Shown: positions 42,501-48,500 of the stretch, one piece after another | Layout: each line of letters opens with the position of its first letter | Numbering within the stretch: the stretch's first letter is position 1 | Origin: Euclidia mi | Taxonomy: Eukaryota > Arthropoda > Insecta > Lepidoptera > Erebidae | DNA length: 64,000 nucleotides | NCBI GenBank assembly: GCA_944739405.2 | Contig: OX123182.2 | Coordinates: 16,069,326-16,133,325, forward strand | Reading direction: 5' to 3' | Notes under the pieces: generated by a model | What the model saw: only the letters and a program-made list of their open reading frames with translations | What the model was told of the DNA's origin: nothing | Databases searched by the model: none | Made by a program: the position numbers and the translations under genes

Positions 42501-45500
42501 TTTTTTTGCGTGCGGTAAACGAATATTTAATTGAGATTGTGCATATCTAAAAAGGCATCTGCAGAACTCTACATTGCGCTTGGACAGAAACCCTCGTGGG
42601 CAGTTCTTTTTTAATAATGTCGACGACCATACGTCAAGACTACTGATCTTGAAAGGCTTGGTTTGTCTGAGTTGTGAATATCAGATAGTTGATAAAAAAT
42701 ACTTTAAACTGAACTCAGTTATGAAGTCAAGGCTATAGCAACACACTTTTAAATAACAACGTTAGAATGAAGTATGCAAACATTTTGATTCCGTTTCGTA
42801 ACAATGTATTTGTGAGCAACGAAAAATCTAGTACTATATATTTGTTTATACTGGTTTCATTTTTTTACCGATTTCCAACAGAAACAGGTTGAACTGAATT
42901 ACTTATCGCAGCGGTATTTTTTGCCTTAGAACGACAAGTAAGAATTATGTTTTCATAGAAATTTCAAACCCATAAGTAGTTTGGTTTTATATTAAAGTAC
43001 CTGACGTGAATAATTATGACTTTCCGTCGTTATTCAATAGTATATTTTTTTCTTTTAATACTCATAATACCTACTATTCTACCACATTCACATAACACCA
43101 TCTAGTCCCAAACTAAGCAGAAGCTTGTAGCATGAGTACTAGACAATGGATAGACATACATAATATACAGGGTGTCACAAGACCCATCACCAACCCGAAG
43201 TCTACTCGTTGTGGACATCATGCCAAGTCATACTAACCAAAAATAATACCTGGGAAACGATTTTTTTTTTAAGTTTTCACATTTTTTAAACCGCAATTAA
43301 AAGCGCGCGCGTGCAATGCTCGAAATACCTACTTATCCATGGGGTCATAGGGCATCTAAAGAACATATTGGCGGGATAAATGCATTGTTTTTGTACCTAA
43401 TTAGAAAAATTCCATACTAACTTTGAGCCTCAATATCTCCTGAACCAGTAATTTCCCAGGTATGGTGCCGAAGTACAAAATGTTCGTAGTGATTGGTACA
43501 ACATGGGATTTCAGTTTTCGTTAAGGGTCTTTTTACACCCTGTATACTTTTATTTTGTAAATACAATTATCTAGTCAGTAAGTTAAGATTTCTGCAAAAC
43601 CATACCATATTACATACGGAGTAGGGTCTAAAACTACAGCGTTCTTATTTTTACCCCAGGTTCCCGATGGAGAAGGAGAGCAAGACAATGACAGGAAAGG
43701 AAACGTGACGTATGGGATCGATGATGTGCCGTCGTGGTACTTGTGCATCTTTATGGCTTTACAGGTAGGTAATATTTGTATTTTTATAGAGCCTTTTATC
43801 CCCGAAGGGGTAGGTAGAGGTATATTATTACACCCATATACAGCCTTTGTATTTTTGGCCAAAGGTAATAATAGCTGAGCCTATTGCCGTTACCCGACAC
43901 ATTGCCAGACTCCGTCTTGCTACTGAGAATTTAGAAAAATTTAGTAACACCTGACCCGAGAAATCGAACTCGGGACCTTCCGATCAGCAGATGCCAACGC
44001 TTGCCACTTGACCACACTGGCAGTCTCTACAGGTTCGTTATCAAGTTTTGTATATAACTATATACTATACTTATTAATTTTAGAGAGGACGACGTGCCAA
44101 CTCCGGTTTAATTTAATTTCCAAGTTTCTGAATCTCTATAAATAGAGATTTACTATATCCTATGGCATAGCGAGAAGAAATATAAATAGAGATTCACTAT
44201 ATCCTTTGGCATAGCGAGAGGAAATAGAAACTTGGAAATTAAATTAAACCGGAGTTGGTACGTCGTCCTCCCTGTAGACTACTTGATCTCAATCGTCAGA
44301 CTATTGAAATATACAGGTGACTTGTAACTGCTCGTATATCGATCCGGGGGTTATTGACTCCTAAATATATGGATCAAAAGTGTGAAAATCAAAGTTTTGT
44401 TAATAACAGTTTAGAAAAATATTAGATGTAGCAAGTTTGAGCTTGATAGGCAATTGAATGACCCACCGTTTAAAATAAGGTGGAAAGTTTTTAATCTGCG
44501 GAGAATTTAAAATCGTAGCAAAAACACATAAACTGTTCGGAACAATTTAAATGCCTCCACAAAAATACTTACAATTATTTGGCAAGAAACGTGACTTGCC
44601 GTGAAAAGTACGGTTATGAATTTCAGGTTTTCAAAGCTATAAAAAAGGTACTATAGTCTGGTAGTCTTAACCGGGTGGTAGAGCAACAGACGTTATCTTT
44701 CAAGTGAGTGCTACTAAACGACTTTTATTACCAGTTTATTCTTAACTAGAGGATGCCCACAACTACGCTCGCATTTTTTGCGTTGTCGAGTGTCGTTTGT
44801 CTGTGCCACAAAGAGCACTTAGCATTACAACTAACAAATGCTAAAGCTCCTAATATTAACTTAAAACAAGATGTCATGGAAGATGTGGTACCTACTAGGG
44901 AAGGCATAGAGAGATTCAGATATGCGATTTCAATGTTGAAGACAAAGGAAAATGGAGGCGGATATTATTGAAGGTTGCGGCAAAGCCAGGCAAGCGCATA
45001 GAGAAAAAAATATAAAAAAACTGTATTTGTCTGGCTATTACGATTTAATATTGGCGATGCTAAGATTCTAACTACTCGACTCTAGCGGTGAATTAGAAAG
45101 TTGTCCGGGTACGACGCTTTTGACAGCTCAATACAATTACCACCAATACCACTATAACCTCGAAGCAAAGTTGTATTGAAAGCTGTCAAAAGTGTCGTAC
45201 CCAGACAACTTCCAAATTCGCCGCTAGAGGCGCGCGGATAATCTTTGCATCGCCAAGACAAATGGAGAAATCTATCTCTTCCTGGATCAATCTGCAGAGA
45301 TTGTTTTTTTTTATAAATACTTCGGCAGTTTGTGGCACAAAGTAAAACGTGCGCAAGGTAGAATACCAAATCATACTTATAATTTATAGTTGTGTACCTT
45401 TGCTATACTAATTATTGGCTGTGGTTATACTACTACACCTAGTTAGGTGGTATACTAACTATAATATTGTTAACAATATTATAGTTACTTAGTAGAAATA

Positions 45501-48500
45501 TTTTTACTTCCTTGTGTAGGCAATTTTAAGATCGTATTTCAAATTATCTGATAAGTAAATGTTTGGCATGTGAGGTGGTAATAAGAAATAATGACGAACA
45601 CTCTGTTGTTATTGGCTGTTACCATGCTATGGTTATTACAGAAACGTATTAATTAGCAGGTTTGTTTGTTTGCCAGATTACTACTGTACCGTACTAAGGT
45701 TACTATTCGTTAAAGGTTTAATAAGCCATAACAAAAGTTGCCGTCAGAGGCGAGGTTTGAAATTGAGCCCTAGGGCAGAAGCTATGCTGCAGACTGTGTA
45801 AGATAACTACTAGGAACTTAAATGTACCTAATTTTTATTTACTGTACTAGTATACTGTAGGTGATTAACAGTCTTGGTATTATCACATTACTCGTATGTA
45901 AGTGATTCCTTAGTGTATTCTACTGACTTAACAAAATTCAGTAAACTAGTATAAAGTAACAGAATCCGTTAAAAAGTTTCACAATTATTTATACCTACGT
46001 AGTGTTGGTGCACTTAGAGACATCTATAGGTACACATAAATAAAATTGGAGTGTCAGTTTGTAATATTAAAAAATAACTGCTTTTTACTAAATGCATCCA
46101 TATGCATTTAGTTAGTCATTATACATCCATATCTACCTTTACACGGTACATGTACCGAAATGTCATTTTTTACAATTTTGGTCTGTCTGTCTGTTAGTTT
46201 TCGCTAATCTCTGGAACGGCTGGACCGATTTTGACGGGACGTTCACTGGCGGATAGCTGATGTACCAAGGAGTAACTTAGGCTATAAATTAACCGGGTAC
46301 ACGAAGTAGTTCCCCAGGATGCGGGAGCTAGTTTTAAATAATACACGCTTTAATCACTGCAAAATAGGTACATATATTTTCATGACAACAGCTAAAAGTA
46401 AATTAAAACGTAACCAGCCTCTTATTCTGGCACTGTTGACAGTGGCAGAATTAGAGGCTGGTTGCGTTTTTTTTGAATATTATTAAATGTTATTCGTTGA
46501 AGTCAGAACTCACCTCGCCATATTGCAGAAAATAATTTGTTTTGTTATTTATTCCCAAGAACCAATGAGTCGGGCCGCGGGCGGGACACTAATTAATATT
46601 TACATAGAATTTGTTCACGATACAAGTTATAATGAGTGTCTTGGAGGATTGCTAGGGAGTCTTGACAGCTTGTCTATGTAATTATCAAGTTCACGCGCAA
46701 AGGTTATTTAAGTTTTGTAAGCTTGTTTTTATTCGCTTTGAAGTTTCAGCGGATTTTATTTTATTTTTTATTTTTATTTAAAACTTCCTGCAAAATACAT
46801 TGCACAAGGCGGACTTAATGCCTATAGGATTTGTAGTTTTATTTTTATTTGACTATCTTTAATGACTTTAATGACCTTTTTTATCTTTAATGTTTTGTTT
46901 TTTATTTTATTTTATTATTAAGGCTACGGTTTTTTTTTGATTGGAAAGTGAGAGCTGGGTTTGGCAGAAAAAGCATGAAAGTAGAATTAACGCAGTTGAG
47001 ATGCGATCACTGCGTAGTATGTGTGGGGTAAGACTGATTGATAGAATTCCGAATGCAACTATACGAAAGAGCAGTGGACTGAAAGAAGATGTGGTGACAA
47101 GGATTGAGAAAGGAATGCTTAGGTGGTTTGGACACGTGGAGCGAATGAGTGAAGAAAGAATGACGAATCAGATATATAAGGCAAATGTGTGTGGGCAAGT
47201 CGGTCGCGGCAGACCTCGGCGGACATTCTTCGACCAAATTGGAGACATCCTAAGAAACGGAAAGGTCCGAAGTACCCGCAACCGGTGAGCATGTATGAAA
47301 AGAGTAATGAGTGTAGAGGAAGCGCGTGAGGTTTGTAAGGATAGGAGCAAGTGGCGTTCTGTTGTCTCTGCCTACCCCGACGGGAAAAAGGCGTGAGTAT
47401 ATGTATGTATGTTTTTTTTAATATTTTCTTTTGTACCTATTTTTTTTGTCAAATATGTTTAGTGTGTGCCATTTGTGGCAAAATAAATATTTCATTTCAT
47501 TTCATTTTTTATTTTATTACTTTTCTAAGGAGCATGTTTAGCACATGTACATAACTATAGCCATACTAATATAATGAACGCGACTGTCTGTCCGTTACAT
47601 GATTTTGATGTAATTTTTCATGGAGATATTGGAGGACCCATGGTCCAAAAAAGGCTACCTTATTTCAATCATCTCTCTCTCATCGCCCCTGGACCTGAAA
47701 ATGAGGATAAATCTTTATGGAATTTGGCACATGTCTTCTCTTATCTCGTTTTTCAAATGGTATCCCTTTATCGATATACCTCCTACACGGGCGAAGCTAC
47801 GGGCAAAAGCTAGTAACTATGCCATATTTATGTATTTTGTTCGGTTTGACCGTACTCCATATCTGTACTTGTTTGCAGGTGTCGTAAAGTGTTCTTGTTA
47901 TTGAGATGACCGTTTTGACAGGGTCAATATTTGATTTAAACTTACCTAAATATTGACCTAAAGTGGTGTAATAACTTAAATTAAATTTGTATTGAAATTT
48001 CGGCTTGGGTTACTAAAATATCAGGTATTTTATTTTTAAAGATCCCGCCATAGACCCGTTACATAAGTATCTCAAATACCTAGTTTAGTTTCATTGCGTG
48101 ACATTCGCGTATATGACAATTTTACATTCCTATTTCTTTATTAAACGTTTTTCTATGCATGTTTATTTTATATGATCAATTACTACGGAATTCAATATTC
48201 GATCTATAGATAGATCTGAAAATTTTAGATTCGTTTTTGACATAAGCTCCATACAAAATATGTCAAACACGAATCTCGAATCTCAAAATCCATAGAGATC
48301 GAATATTGAAAATGGCCGGTAGGCAATAATTGTAGCCCGTAGTATTGTTACTGTTTCCTATGACAGTGTCAATGTTAGCATCATCATCATCAGCCTGCCA
48401 TAGTGCACTGTTGGACATAGGTCTCTCCAAAGAATAGGGTTGAGCTACACCTATCAGCACCGCATCGCACTTTCCTATGTTTCTATCCTTTTCTGTCACT

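Larger units (their letters stand above)
40020..43000 (+). repeat. Tandem segmental duplication, unit 2
   Basis: Colinear with 32640-38700 but more compact. It carries transporter first exon C. A SINE-B copy (40113-40532) and a Helitron-like repeat (41747-41936; a trace of it is also in unit 1 near 33560-33650) interrupt it. Confidence 0.75.
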
